Source: Dickeya dianthicola NCPPB 453 (GTDB taxonomy: Bacteria; Pseudomonadota; Gammaproteobacteria; Enterobacterales; Enterobacteriaceae). Taken from it: a stretch of DNA of 64,000 nt. Below the pieces are notes generated by a model. The model worked only from the letters and a program-made list of their open reading frames with translations. It was not told the DNA's origin and did not search any database. Positions 36,103 through 45,450 of this stretch are shown in pieces; position 1 is the first letter of the stretch; each line of letters starts with the position of its first letter. A program made the translations under genes and the position numbers. The stretch covers positions 2,447,512 through 2,511,511 of the forward strand of contig NZ_CM001841.1 in NCBI RefSeq assembly GCF_000365305.1, written 5' to 3'.

Positions 36103-36983
36103 CGCGGTAAATCCTGCGCCAGAAAATCCAGTAACGTGCGGAGCGTGGCGGGCATATGCCGCCGCGACACATAGCAGGCGTAAATGCCCAGCGCCTGAGT
36201 CTGGTAGTCGGGCAACAGCAGCGTCAGTTCCCCGGTTTCGAGCCCGCCGCGCGCCACAAACTCCGGCAGACAGGCGATACCCTCGCCGGCCCGCGCCGCA
36301 TTCAACAGCACCAGCGTATCGTTAGCGATAACGCGCCCCGCTACCATCACCCGGTGCGATGCGCCACTCTCGCGGTGCGTAAAGCGCCATTCTCTGCCGA
36401 GGCGAGTATGATTGAGACAATCGTGCTGTATCAGGTCATTCGGCGTGACCGGGTGCGCATGGCGGGCCAGGTAGTCCGGCGCGGCGCACACCACCGAGGC
36501 ACAATGACCTAGCGGTTTGGCAATCAGGTTGTGATCCGGCGTGTTGGTCACATCCACCGACAAATCGATACGTTCTTCCACCAGTTTGATGGCGCGATCC
36601 GTCAATATCAATTCGGTGGTGGTATGCGGGTAACGGGCGCGATAGCGGCTCAACGCCTGCGCCAGATAAGACTGCCCGAACGACACGCTGCTCGCGATAC
36701 GGACTACCCCGTGCGGTTCGGTGCCGCCGTGCCCGGAAAGCGCCGCCATGTCCTCCGACAACGCCAGAATCTGACGGCAACGCACCAGCATGTCGTGACC
36801 GGCGCTGGTCAGCCCCAGACTGCGGGTCGACCGGTGCAGCAGCCGCACGCCCAGCCAGTGCTCCAGCGAGGCAATGTAGCGAGTGGCCATCGAGCGCGAC
36901 ATATCCAGTTTGTTCGCCGCCGCCGTCAGGCTGCCCAGATCCGCCACATCCACAAACACCTGCATCGCGATAAGACGATCCAT
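36093..36983 (-). CDS. LysR-family transcriptional regulator
   Basis: A 296-residue LTTR. The N-terminal winged helix (MDRLIAMQVFVDVADLGSLT...LDMSRSMATRYIASLE) is followed by the periplasmic-binding-protein-like effector domain. ATG 36983 has AGGAG and starts the usual LTTR N-terminus; the ten-residue in-frame extension is unlikely. It is divergent from a secreted metallo-beta-lactamase-fold gene with a 116-bp spacer, the normal layout for an LTTR and its target. Its last codons and stop lie in an 18-bp repeat array. The effector is unknown. Confidence 0.9.
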   Translation of the reverse strand: MDRLIAMQVFVDVADLGSLTAAANKLDMSRSMATRYIASLEHWLGVRLLHRSTRSLGLTSAGHDMLVRCRQILALSEDMAALSGHGGTEPHGVVRIASSVSFGQSYLAQALSRYRARYPHTTTELILTDRAIKLVEERIDLSVDVTNTPDHNLIAKPLGHCASVVCAAPDYLARHAHPVTPNDLIQHDCLNHTRLGREWRFTHRESGASHRVMVAGRVIANDTLVLLNAARAGEGIACLPEFVARGGLETGELTLLLPDYQTQALGIYACYVSRRHMPATLRTLLDFLAQDLPRYG

Positions 36984-37099
36984 AGCGCTCCTGTTGACCG
37001 ATATATGCAACAAACTATGGCCTATTTTAGGGTTTATTCGCTCACATCAGGAAGCAATAATAATCCCCAGTCTTTAGATATACCGCCATGAGATTGATT

Positions 37100-38116
37100 A
37101 TGCTTAAAAAATACCTCTTATCGTACGTTACTGCCGGACTGCTGGCGGCGCCGGGCACCTCCGCGCTGGCGCAAACGCCGCTTTCCTCCCACGCCGCCGC
37201 GCCGCAGTCATTAGCCGGTTGCCCGTCCGACGCCATCAACGCACGGTTTACTGAATTTGGCCGCACTGGCCGTATGCCGCCAGACCTGAACCAGTGGCTG
37301 AACGATCCGCAGGCGCAAGCTATCCCGCCCTATCAGGCGTTCGACAATGTCTACTTCGTCGGCGTTTGCTGGGTTTCCGCCTGGCTGGTTAAAACCAGCG
37401 GCGGTCCGGTGCTGATTGATACGCTGCATGAACCCTATGTTGATCAGTTGATCGCCAATATCCGGCAAGTCGGCGTCGATCCGGCGGATATCAAACTGGT
37501 GTTGATGACCCACGGCCACTTTGACCATGTGGGCGGCGCTTACAAAATCAAGGCGCTGAGTCAGGCACGGTTTGTCATGACCCAGGCCGGCTGGGATGAA
37601 GCGCTGGAAGACGCCCGACAATCGCAACATTCGCCCCGCCCCTGGAAAATGCTGGATAACGCCGACATCGTGGCGCAGGACGGCCAAACCTTCACCGTCG
37701 GCGATACCACCTTTTATGCTTACGCCACCCCCGGCCATACCTGGGGAACCACGTCCTACGCCTTTGACGTCAAAGACGGCGACACCACCTATCGGGCCAT
37801 CACCATCGGAGGAATGGGGTTGAATGCCATCGAAAATACCCGTCAGGTACAAGCCTATCTCGCCAGCGTCGATCGCCTGAAACGGCTGATCACCGATCCG
37901 CAGCACCCGATCACCGTTCACCTGACCGCGCACCCGTTCAATACCGGATTAACGGAAGCAAAAGCACGGCTGAAAACGCGCCAGCCGGGAGATCCGCATC
38001 CGCTGGTTGACCAGGCTGCCTTGATTAAGCAGATGGATAACGCCCGCGATGCTGCCGAACAACGCCTGATCGCCGAGCAGAAAAAAGAACAGGAAAACAC
38101 GCGACAAGCGCCATAA
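37100..38116 (+). CDS. Secreted metallo-beta-lactamase-fold hydrolase
   Basis: A 338-residue protein with a signal peptide (MLKKYLLSYVTAGLLAAPGTSALA, cleavage near ALAQ). The metal motif THGHFDHVGG (HxHxDH) and later TPGHTWGTT give a complete binuclear site. The layout resembles the subclass B3-like branch of the fold, which also holds lactonases and other hydrolases, so beta-lactam hydrolysis must not be assumed. ATG 37088 is an alternative start, four codons upstream. The C-terminal tail is charged. It lies divergent from the LysR gene and between narG and narK, breaking the usual nar cluster. Confidence 0.85.
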   Translation: MLKKYLLSYVTAGLLAAPGTSALAQTPLSSHAAAPQSLAGCPSDAINARFTEFGRTGRMPPDLNQWLNDPQAQAIPPYQAFDNVYFVGVCWVSAWLVKTSGGPVLIDTLHEPYVDQLIANIRQVGVDPADIKLVLMTHGHFDHVGGAYKIKALSQARFVMTQAGWDEALEDARQSQHSPRPWKMLDNADIVAQDGQTFTVGDTTFYAYATPGHTWGTTSYAFDVKDGDTTYRAITIGGMGLNAIENTRQVQAYLASVDRLKRLITDPQHPITVHLTAHPFNTGLTEAKARLKTRQPGDPHPLVDQAALIKQMDNARDAAEQRLIAEQKKEQENTRQAP

Positions 38117-38151
38117 GTTCAGGTGCTATCCGCACCGATGGCGTTGGAATG

Positions 38152-38184
38152 CATCGTGCCGGGGCTCATCGCCCCAGCACGATG
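38152..38184. terminator. Hairpin between convergent MBL and narK genes
   Basis: CATCGTGC / GCACGATG (38152-38159, 38177-38184) continues inward with GGGGC / GCCCC, giving about 13 paired bases with small bulges. It lies between two converging genes. There is no clear U-tract. Confidence 0.6.
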
Positions 38185-38198
38185 TGATGGCATAACAA

Positions 38199-39590
38199 TC
38201 AGGAACGGGATTTACGCCCGTAACACAGCCAGGTGATAAACACACAGGCAATGTAGAACACCACGAAAATCTTCATCGCGCCGGCCGGCGAGCCGGTCAT
38301 CGCCAGCGACGTGCCGAACGCTTTCGGGATGAAAAAGCCGCCGATAGCGCCGATGGCGGAGATAAATCCCAACGCTGCGGCGGTATCGGTCACCGCGCTG
38401 CGCTGCGCTTCGTCTTCGCCGCCACCTGCCGAGGTCACTCTTTCCACCGTCAGCCCACGGAAAATCACCGCGATCATCTGGAAGGTCGAGCCACTTCCCA
38501 GTCCAGCCGTCAAAAACAACAGCATGAAGATGCCAAAGAACAGCAGGAAGGAACCGGGTTGATTGTCACCCGGCAACGCGGTGAACAGCAGCACTGACAG
38601 GATCGCCATGAACACGAAATTGATCAGCGTCACCCGCACGCCGCCGAAGCGGTCCGACAACATGCCGCCCACCGGACGCGCCAGCGCCCCTAACAACGGA
38701 CCGCAAAAGGCGTAATGCAGGATAATCACATCCGGGAACTGGGTTTTCGACAGCATGGCAAAACCGGCGGAAAAACCGATAAACGAGCCGAAAGCCGACA
38801 GATACAGTACACTGAGGATCCACAAGTGCGCCCGCTTGAGCACCGGCAACTGCTGACGTAGCGACGCTTTGGCGGTGGACAGATCGTTCATACCGAACCA
38901 AGCCGCCGCCGACGCGATAAGCAGCAGCGGCACCCACACCCAGGGCGCATTCTGCAACCAGACCTGACCGCCGTCCGGCTGTGCCACGCCCTTGCCGGTA
39001 AAACTCAGCACCGGTAGAAAAATCACGACCGGCACCAGTAACTGCATCACGCTGACGCCCAGATTACCAAAGCCGCCATTCAGGCCCAGCGCGCCGCCCT
39101 GCCGTGCCTTCGGAAAAAAGAAGCTGATGTTGGCCATGCTGGAAGCAAAATTGGCGCCGGCAAATCCGCACAGCAACGAGATAATGATGAATGTGCTGTA
39201 GGGCGTCTGCGGATCCTGTACCACGAACCCCAACCACACGCACGGGATGATCAAAATCAGCGTACTGAAGGTGGTCCAACGGCGTCCGCCCGCCAGCGGG
39301 ATAACGAACGAATACGGCACCCGCAGCAGCGCGCCGGATACCGACGGCAGTGCGGTCAACATAAACAACTGCTCGGTGGTGAAATGAAACCCAACCTTAT
39401 TCAGGTTGACGGCCACGGTGCTGAACAACATCCAGACACAGAAAGCCAGCAACAAACAAGGAATTGAAATCCACAGGTTGCGCTGAGCGATACCGCGCCC
39501 CTGTTTTTGCCAGAACTGAACGTCTTCCGGGCGCCAATCCCGGATAACAGTCTGTCGTGAAGCGCCTGGCGTAGTGGTTGACTGCGTCAT
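38199..39590 (-). CDS. narK: Nitrate/nitrite antiporter
   Basis: A 463-residue MFS protein of the nitrate-nitrite porter family, 12 TM helices, exchanging nitrate for the nitrite made by NarGHI. The family signature NGGFGNLGVSVMQL is in the N-terminal half, and a matching SAIGAIGGFFIPKAFG in the C-terminal half. The N-terminal cytoplasmic segment (IRDWRPEDVQFWQ) is the NarK type. Its gene is divergent from narXL, as in E. coli. A perfect FNR box and a NarL heptamer lie upstream. Confidence 0.95.
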   Translation of the reverse strand: MTQSTTTPGASRQTVIRDWRPEDVQFWQKQGRGIAQRNLWISIPCLLLAFCVWMLFSTVAVNLNKVGFHFTTEQLFMLTALPSVSGALLRVPYSFVIPLAGGRRWTTFSTLILIIPCVWLGFVVQDPQTPYSTFIIISLLCGFAGANFASSMANISFFFPKARQGGALGLNGGFGNLGVSVMQLLVPVVIFLPVLSFTGKGVAQPDGGQVWLQNAPWVWVPLLLIASAAAWFGMNDLSTAKASLRQQLPVLKRAHLWILSVLYLSAFGSFIGFSAGFAMLSKTQFPDVIILHYAFCGPLLGALARPVGGMLSDRFGGVRVTLINFVFMAILSVLLFTALPGDNQPGSFLLFFGIFMLLFLTAGLGSGSTFQMIAVIFRGLTVERVTSAGGGEDEAQRSAVTDTAAALGFISAIGAIGGFFIPKAFGTSLAMTGSPAGAMKIFVVFYIACVFITWLCYGRKSRS

Positions 39591-40010
39591 AAAAAGCCTC
39601 GGTCAGTAAAAATACCCATGTCACTACGCGCCACATTAGAAGGTATGACCGGGGCAAAGTTGATATACATCAACAGGTTGTTGGGTAAAAAAATCCCCTC
39701 CTTTCCAACCCCCTCCCAAATAGGTAAGCAGAAAATACAAATTAATTCTTTAATTTCATAATGTTATTATAATTTTCTTTATCATCGCACTTACCACCTT
39801 CCCACTATGGAAATTATGGGGTAACTCTTTAGGGGTATGGGGTTACCCCTGAAAATAAGAAAAAATGCTCGGGTGATGCATGAGGCTGTTTCTCACGGCA
39901 GGCAACAGAATTCGGGTTTATGTCGATCTCCATCAACGCGTAATACGCTACCCGCAGTATAGTTTTTATCACACAAACGCGTTTCCACTTTCGTCACAGG
40001 CGGTTTCCCG
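39591..40010. promoter_or_regulatory. narK-narX divergent control region
   Basis: 420 bp with no gene. A perfect FNR box TTGATATACATCAA lies at 39660-39673 and a NarL heptamer TACCCAT (consensus TACYYMT) at 39613-39619, both on the narK side. On the narX side, AGGGGTA (39831-39837) and TACCCCT (39844-39850) are two NarL heptamers back to back, separated by six bases. The middle is strongly AT-rich, suited to IHF. Confidence 0.75.
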
Positions 40011-41822
40011 ATGTTCAGACGCTTTCGGCTTCCACTCTCGCTGGTCAATCAAGTGGCGTTGCTGATGTTGTTGCTGGGCCTGCTGGGGATTGCAGGCATG
40101 GCGGTTTCCAGTTGGATGTCGCAAAGCATTCAGGGCAACGCGCATGCCATCAATACCGCCGGCTCGCTGCGCATGCAGAGCTACCGGCTGCTGTCGATGG
40201 TGCCGCTCAACGCCGACAGCGAGCGCTATTTGCTGGAACTGGAACGGGGTGAAAACGACGACGACCTGCGTCAGGCGGTGGTGCGCGAGAGGCTGAGCGA
40301 CCAATTCAGCATCGTACGACATTACTGGGCGGAACAGCTTAAACCGCGCCTGCGCCAGGCTGAACGCCCGGCCGACGCCGCTGCCTCGGTGGCCGACTTT
40401 GTCCACCATCTGGATACGCTGGTGCTGGCCATCGATCAGAAAACCGAGGCGCACCTGCGGCTGGTAACGCTGGTGCAACGCATTTTTATCGTCTCCACGC
40501 TGTCGCTATTGCTGATCACTTTTTTCTATTTGCGCCACCGCTTGCTGGCACCCTGGCGTAAACTGGTGTCGATGGCGCAGGCCATCGGTCAGGGCGAATT
40601 CCACCAGCAGGTGATGCTGCGTGGTCAGGATGAAATGAGCACGCTGGCGCAGGCGCTGAACAATATGTCGGATGAACTATCGGCAATGTACCGCGATCTG
40701 GAGCAGCGGGTGGCGAAAAAGACCGCTGACCTGCAACAGAAGAACGATACGCTGGCGTTTCTCTACCGCGCCAGCCGCCGGCTGCACACCAGCGCCCCGC
40801 TATGCAGCCGCTTGTTGCCGGTGCTAGATGAACTGAGCGTGCTGATGCCGCTGTCCGATATCCGATTACAGCTTTATGAAGATAATCATCAGGCGCATGT
40901 GACGCCCTCCAGTCTGGCGCATATTCCCGACCCCGACGCCTGCCCGGACAGCCACTGCCAGCGTTGCGATCATTTTTCGCCGCCCCGCATGGCGGCCGAG
41001 GGCAAACCAATAAGCTGGAATCTGCGCGACAAACTCGGCCACTATGGCGTGGTGCTGGCGCGGCTACCGGACCACCAGCACCTGACGCCCGACCAGCACC
41101 AGTTGCTCAATACCTTGCTGGAGCAACTGACCAGCACGCTGGCGCTGGAGCGGCAATCCAGCCATCAGCAGCAACTGATGCTGATGGAAGAGCGTGCTAC
41201 CATCGCCCGCGAACTGCATGACTCCATCGCCCAGTCGCTTTCCTGTCTGAAGATTCAGATCAGTTGCCTGCAGATGCAGCACACCGCGCTAACGCCGGAA
41301 ATACAACAGCAACTGGACGCCATGCGCGATGAAACCAATACTGCCTATCGGCAGTTGCGCGAGTTGCTGACCACGTTCCGGCTCAAACTGTCGGAATCCG
41401 GCCTGCTGGCGGCGTTGCGGGGGACGGCGGACGAATTCGGCCGACGACTCGGCTACGATATCGAACTCGACTACCAACTACCGCTACAGGCGGTTTCCGC
41501 CCATCAGGGCATTCATCTGCTGCAGATCGTCCGTGAGGCGTTGAGCAATATTTACAAACATGCACAGGCTACGGCCGTCAGTATCTCTCTGCGTCAGCAG
41601 CAGCGGCATATTGAACTGCGCGTGTGCGATAACGGCGTCGGCATCAGCGATGACCTCGGCCGCGCCAATCACTACGGTCTGATCATCATGCGCGACCGCG
41701 CCCGAAGCCTGCATGGCGACTGTACGATTCAACGTCTTGCATCCGGCGGCACAGAAGTCTGCGTCAGCTTTCTGGCAGACTACCGCCAGCCACCCGCATT
41801 ATCAGGAGAACACCATGACTAA
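40011..41822 (+). CDS. narX: Nitrate/nitrite sensor histidine kinase
   Basis: A 603-residue inner-membrane kinase. Two TM helices bracket a periplasmic domain with the nitrate-binding P box ([20 protein letters not shown]). A HAMP linker, a cysteine-rich central module ([13 protein letters not shown]) and a HPK7-type kinase core follow. The phospho-acceptor His is in [12 protein letters not shown], and the C-terminal ATPase has DNGVGI. Length matches E. coli NarX (598). The 3' end overlaps narL by eight bases. It responds mainly to nitrate and phosphorylates NarL. Confidence 0.96.
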   Translation: MFRRFRLPLSLVNQVALLMLLLGLLGIAGMAVSSWMSQSIQGNAHAINTAGSLRMQSYRLLSMVPLNADSERYLLELERGENDDDLRQAVVRERLSDQFSIVRHYWAEQLKPRLRQAERPADAAASVADFVHHLDTLVLAIDQKTEAHLRLVTLVQRIFIVSTLSLLLITFFYLRHRLLAPWRKLVSMAQAIGQGEFHQQVMLRGQDEMSTLAQALNNMSDELSAMYRDLEQRVAKKTADLQQKNDTLAFLYRASRRLHTSAPLCSRLLPVLDELSVLMPLSDIRLQLYEDNHQAHVTPSSLAHIPDPDACPDSHCQRCDHFSPPRMAAEGKPISWNLRDKLGHYGVVLARLPDHQHLTPDQHQLLNTLLEQLTSTLALERQSSHQQQLMLMEERATIARELHDSIAQSLSCLKIQISCLQMQHTALTPEIQQQLDAMRDETNTAYRQLRELLTTFRLKLSESGLLAALRGTADEFGRRLGYDIELDYQLPLQAVSAHQGIHLLQIVREALSNIYKHAQATAVSISLRQQQRHIELRVCDNGVGISDDLGRANHYGLIIMRDRARSLHGDCTIQRLASGGTEVCVSFLADYRQPPALSGEHHD

Positions 41823-42462
41823 CGACGCCGCCACCGTGCTGCTGATTGACGACCATCCGATGCTGCGCAATGGCGTCAAGCAATTGCTTAGCATGGCGCC
41901 CGACCTGAGCGTAGTCGGCGAAGCCAGCCACGGCGAGCAGGGCGTTACGCTGGCGGAACAATTGGATCCGGATCTGATTCTGCTGGATCTGAACATGCCG
42001 GGCATGAACGGGTTGGAAACGCTGGCCCGCTTGCGTGAAACCCCGCTGTCCGGGCGCATCGTGGTGTTCACCGTATCCAACCACGAAGAAGATGTCATCA
42101 GCGCGTTTAAAAACGGCGCCGATGGTTATCTGCTCAAGGACATGGAGCCGGAAGACCTGCTGGTGGCGCTGCATCAGGCCGCCGCCGGAAAAATGGTGCT
42201 CAGCGACACCCTGACGCCGGTTCTGGCAGCCAGCCTGCGGGAAACGCGCAGCAGCGACGCGCGGGATATCCAGCAACTGACCCCGCGGGAAAAGGATATC
42301 CTGAAGCTAATAGCCCAGGGCTTGCCCAACAAGGTCATCGCCCGCAAGCTGACGATTACCGAAAGCACGGTAAAAGTCCATGTCAAGCATCTGCTGAAAA
42401 AAATGAAATTGCGTTCCCGGGTGGAAGCCGCCGTCTGGGTGGTGCAGGAAAAGATTTTTTAA
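41815..42462 (+). CDS. narL: Nitrate/nitrite response regulator
   Basis: A 215-residue two-domain regulator. The receiver has the phosphorylation site Asp58 ([11 protein letters not shown]). The C-terminal LuxR-type helix-turn-helix is [20 protein letters not shown]. The start at 41815 has AGGAGAA and begins [15 protein letters not shown]; a longer in-frame extension lies within narX and is dismissed. It binds TACYYMT heptamers. Those seen in front of narK and narX fit its regulon. A 7-bp stem TGGCGGC/GCCGCCA (42467-42485) follows the stop. Confidence 0.96.
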   Translation: MTNDAATVLLIDDHPMLRNGVKQLLSMAPDLSVVGEASHGEQGVTLAEQLDPDLILLDLNMPGMNGLETLARLRETPLSGRIVVFTVSNHEEDVISAFKNGADGYLLKDMEPEDLLVALHQAAAGKMVLSDTLTPVLAASLRETRSSDARDIQQLTPREKDILKLIAQGLPNKVIARKLTITESTVKVHVKHLLKKMKLRSRVEAAVWVVQEKIF

Positions 42463-42726
42463 CCGGTGGCGGCCAGACGCCGCCAGCCAGTGCTGTGCTG
42501 CCCCGCCAATGCCTCGATTACATTTTGGCGTCAAAAATTACAACAAAATACACCTACCGACACTTCTATACGCTTGTTTGCAGTAAGGCCGATAAAGTAA
42601 CGCCTATTCATGGTTTTTAGTACTTTATCGCCATTTTCCTAGATATTTCCCCATATTCCTTTCCTAGACTCACCTCGTTCGGCGTTTCATTGCGCTTTCG
42701 CCAGGCTTAACCGGAGGAAAAAGAGA

Positions 42727-43995
42727 ATGAAAGTCAGAGAACGATTTATTGGACTGGAATGGCTCCGGTTTCTGCTTGGATGCTATGTCATGATCTACCA
42801 CACCGTACATATCTATCCGCAGCGTGAAAAAATTCCCTTTCTGAGCGAACTGACCAGCATGGGGTTCTTCGCCACCAGTACTTTCTTCGTGTTATCCGGC
42901 TTTCTTCTGACGCATGTTTATCTGCGTGACGGCCAGCTACGGGAGCCCGCCCGGCACTTTTTAGCCAAACGGTTATTTAACCTCTATCCAATCCATATCA
43001 TTGGTCTGGCGTCATCCATCGTGGTGGTCAGCCTGATGCACTGGCTGGCAATTGCGCCGGAAGGCCAGGTCGCCAGCGCCCGGTTCGTCATTTACGACAG
43101 CAACGACCCCAGCGTCGCGCCGGAAACATTACGCCACTACATGGACAACGCTCAACTGGCTTTTAACGGCTTGTTGCAATTACTGATGCTGCAAGCGTGG
43201 AACCCCTATTTTCTGACCTTCAACGCGCCGTTGTGGTCGGTTTCGACGCTGTTCTTCTTCTATTTGCTGTTCCCGTTGCTGGCCCCGCGGCTGTTAGGCA
43301 GCCGTTACCCGCGCCTGTGGCTGATGGTGATGTGTGTGCTGTATCTGCTGCCGCCGATATGGGTTATCTGGCATCAATTATACGGCGTGCCTTATACCGG
43401 CCTGCTGCAACGCAGCCCTTTGCTGCGTCTGCCGGAGTTTCTGGCTGGGGTGCTGGGCTACGCCATTTTCCGTCAATACCGCGACGGCACGCTGCCGGCA
43501 CTGACCCGTATGCAGCGTAACGCGCTGGGCGCCTTTATCAGCCTGAGCTTTATCGTCGCTACCTGGCTGTTTACACATGGCGAACGCTACTGGTATTTCC
43601 TGCTGCACAACGGCCTGTTGCTGCCGGCACAAGTGGCGCTGGTGTTCTTGTGCGCTCACGTCCGTGAGCCGGATAGCGAAACGCTGAAAACCTGGGCAAC
43701 CCGTCTGGGCGCGGCATCGTTGTCGATCTTCGCTCTGCATGTGCCGCTGTTTAACCTGTTCCGTACACTGGAACAGTTGCTGCGCGGCGACCCGCTGCAA
43801 TGCTTCACCGACTGGACGGCCTGTATCGACGCGGCCGGAAAAGTCGAGCTGTCCATGACCGGTTATGGCGTGTTCCTGCTGACCACTGTCGCACTGTGCG
43901 TGGTATTCCAGGAACAGGCGGTCATCCGCATGAAACAGGCGTTGACCGAACGCTTTCTCGGCCGACGTTTTCACCCCTCCCGCAGCGCGGCCTGA
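42727..43995 (+). CDS. Acyltransferase-3 family membrane protein
   Basis: A 422-residue integral membrane protein with about ten TM helices, of the OafA/Acyltransferase_3 family that O-acetylates cell-surface or periplasmic sugars. The N-terminus GLEWLRFLLGCYVMIYHTVH carries the conserved family start with the catalytic His. FFVLSGFLLTHVYL is the second family motif. GGAGGAAAAAGAG precedes the ATG. It has its own promoter region (42463-42726) and stands alone. No glycan cluster adjoins it, so the acceptor is unknown. Confidence 0.88.
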   Translation: MKVRERFIGLEWLRFLLGCYVMIYHTVHIYPQREKIPFLSELTSMGFFATSTFFVLSGFLLTHVYLRDGQLREPARHFLAKRLFNLYPIHIIGLASSIVVVSLMHWLAIAPEGQVASARFVIYDSNDPSVAPETLRHYMDNAQLAFNGLLQLLMLQAWNPYFLTFNAPLWSVSTLFFFYLLFPLLAPRLLGSRYPRLWLMVMCVLYLLPPIWVIWHQLYGVPYTGLLQRSPLLRLPEFLAGVLGYAIFRQYRDGTLPALTRMQRNALGAFISLSFIVATWLFTHGERYWYFLLHNGLLLPAQVALVFLCAHVREPDSETLKTWATRLGAASLSIFALHVPLFNLFRTLEQLLRGDPLQCFTDWTACIDAAGKVELSMTGYGVFLLTTVALCVVFQEQAVIRMKQALTERFLGRRFHPSRSAA

Positions 43996-44000
43996 TGATA

Positions 44001-44043
44001 ACGGCTATCGCAGTGATGTGATCGTCATCACCGTTATAGCCGT
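44001..44043. terminator. Two-part hairpin after the acyltransferase gene
   Basis: ACGGCTAT and ATAGCCGT (44001-44008, 44036-44043) enclose a second stem GTGATG/CATCAC (44013-44018, 44026-44031). It begins six bases after the stop region. No U-tract follows. Confidence 0.5.
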
Positions 44044-44225
44044 AAGTCATTAATCACACGATTTATAACAATTTCCATTCTAATTATGGGACACTTATAC
44101 CTAGAGGCGCCGTGCGATTCCTGTTAATGTTTGCCTCGCCGGGAAAAAACCGGTACATCGATGCATCGGCAGACCGTCTGAATGGCGTCTTTCACTTTTA
44201 GTCACCCACTGTTTTATCTGACATC

Positions 44226-45281
44226 ATGACACATTCCAAACACGCACTTTCGTCGCTGAGTCTGTTTATCGCCCTCAGCGCCGCAGGCATTTCCACCAGC
44301 CATGCGGACACCGTCTGGTTAACCAACGGTGACAAGATCAGCGGCCAGATTACGCTGCTGGACAGCGGTAAATTGTTCATCAAAACCGACTATGCCGACA
44401 CCGTGTCGGTCACCTGGGACAAAGTCAAAACCTTCCAGACCGACCACGGAATGGTGATTCAAGGGCAACGCTACGAGAAAGGCGTACTCTACCCATCCAT
44501 CAAGGCGTCCGACAGTTCACGCGCCATCGTTGCCCAGCCGGCAAGCGTAGATGGTCAGCAGATCAGCGCCGGTCAGGAAACCCTGCCGCTGTCTGATATC
44601 AACTCGATGGTGGCGCCGCGCCGTTGGGTGGAAGACTTCTCCTGGAAAGGCAATATCGACGTCAGCCTGGCCCACAAGAAAAGCTCCACCGAAACCGACA
44701 ACCGCGACGTTACGCTGAACACCCGTCTGCGTCACGGCACCTGGCGCCATAATCTGGATGCCAGCTACCACATGACCAAAGAAGACAATGTGGAGAGCAC
44801 CAAAAACGCCGCCGGCGAATACGCGTTGGATAAATTCATTGATGAACACTGGTTCTGGCAGGGTCGTTATGAATACAAACGCGACTGGGTGGAAAACATC
44901 AAGATTAACCGCTCCGTCGGTACCGGTCCGGGTTACCAGTTCTGGGATAACGATCTGGGTTCCTTCTCCGTCACCACGCTGGTGAACTCCCAGACCTTTA
45001 CTTATCAGAACGACAGCGAAGACAATTTCTACTCCGGCGGCCTGAAATGGAACTACGATCGTTTCCTGTTCAGCAAACGCACCGAATTGTTCACCGATGG
45101 CGAAGTGGGCCGCTCGTTTGACAGCACCACCCCGCTCTACATCAAAGCTGGCGCCGGTCTGCGCTTCAAAGTCACCGACTGGTCATCCGTCAGCATGAAG
45201 GTATCCCGCAACCGTACCGAAAGTGTTCAGGGCAACGTCAACGATACCCTGTACTCACTGGGTCTGGGCGTCGGCTGGTAA
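44226..45281 (+). CDS. DUF481 outer-membrane protein, YdiY-like
   Basis: A 351-residue protein with a signal peptide ending near STSHA|DTVWL. The first part (DTVWLTNGDKISGQITLLDSG) is a small beta module. Residues from about 135 on are the DUF481 beta-barrel with alternating strands, and the C-terminal Trp (GLGVGW) is typical of outer-membrane insertion. It is longer than E. coli YdiY (about 250 residues) because of the N-terminal module. The function of the family is unknown. It is monocistronic with a strong bidirectional terminator after it. Confidence 0.82.
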   Translation: MTHSKHALSSLSLFIALSAAGISTSHADTVWLTNGDKISGQITLLDSGKLFIKTDYADTVSVTWDKVKTFQTDHGMVIQGQRYEKGVLYPSIKASDSSRAIVAQPASVDGQQISAGQETLPLSDINSMVAPRRWVEDFSWKGNIDVSLAHKKSSTETDNRDVTLNTRLRHGTWRHNLDASYHMTKEDNVESTKNAAGEYALDKFIDEHWFWQGRYEYKRDWVENIKINRSVGTGPGYQFWDNDLGSFSVTTLVNSQTFTYQNDSEDNFYSGGLKWNYDRFLFSKRTELFTDGEVGRSFDSTTPLYIKAGAGLRFKVTDWSSVSMKVSRNRTESVQGNVNDTLYSLGLGVGW

Positions 45282-45329
45282 TTTCCGGCCCGGTTCCTGT
45301 GGTTGCCGCAGGAACCGTTTCCCACTATC

Positions 45330-45404
45330 GCAGTGTGCTCGCCCCATAAGCAGTGCGTTCGCCCTATCAAAATTTTCATCCATAAAAAGTTTCATCCATA
45401 AAAA
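45330..45404. repeat. Two short imperfect direct duplications after the DUF481 gene
   Basis: GCAGTGTGCTCGCCCCATA (45330-45348) recurs 20 bp on with four changes (45350-45368). Directly after, TTTCATCCATAAAAA occurs twice with a 16-bp period (about 45374-45404). Both lie between the stop codon and the terminator. Confidence 0.7.
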
Positions 45405-45430
45405 AGCCCGGTTCTCTCACCGGGCTTTTA
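45401..45430. terminator. Bidirectional rho-independent terminator
   Basis: AAAAGCCCGG (45402-45411) and CCGGGCTTTT (45420-45429) form a 10-bp stem with an 8-base loop, T-rich outward on both strands. It serves the convergent DUF481 and prc genes. Confidence 0.9.
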
Positions 45431-45450
45431 TTTAGTGCTCGCGCTCGCCT

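Noticed and set aside
37100-38116. Calling the MBL-fold protein a beta-lactamase
   Set aside because: The HxHxDH motif is shared by many hydrolases. Nothing in the sequence proves beta-lactam hydrolysis.
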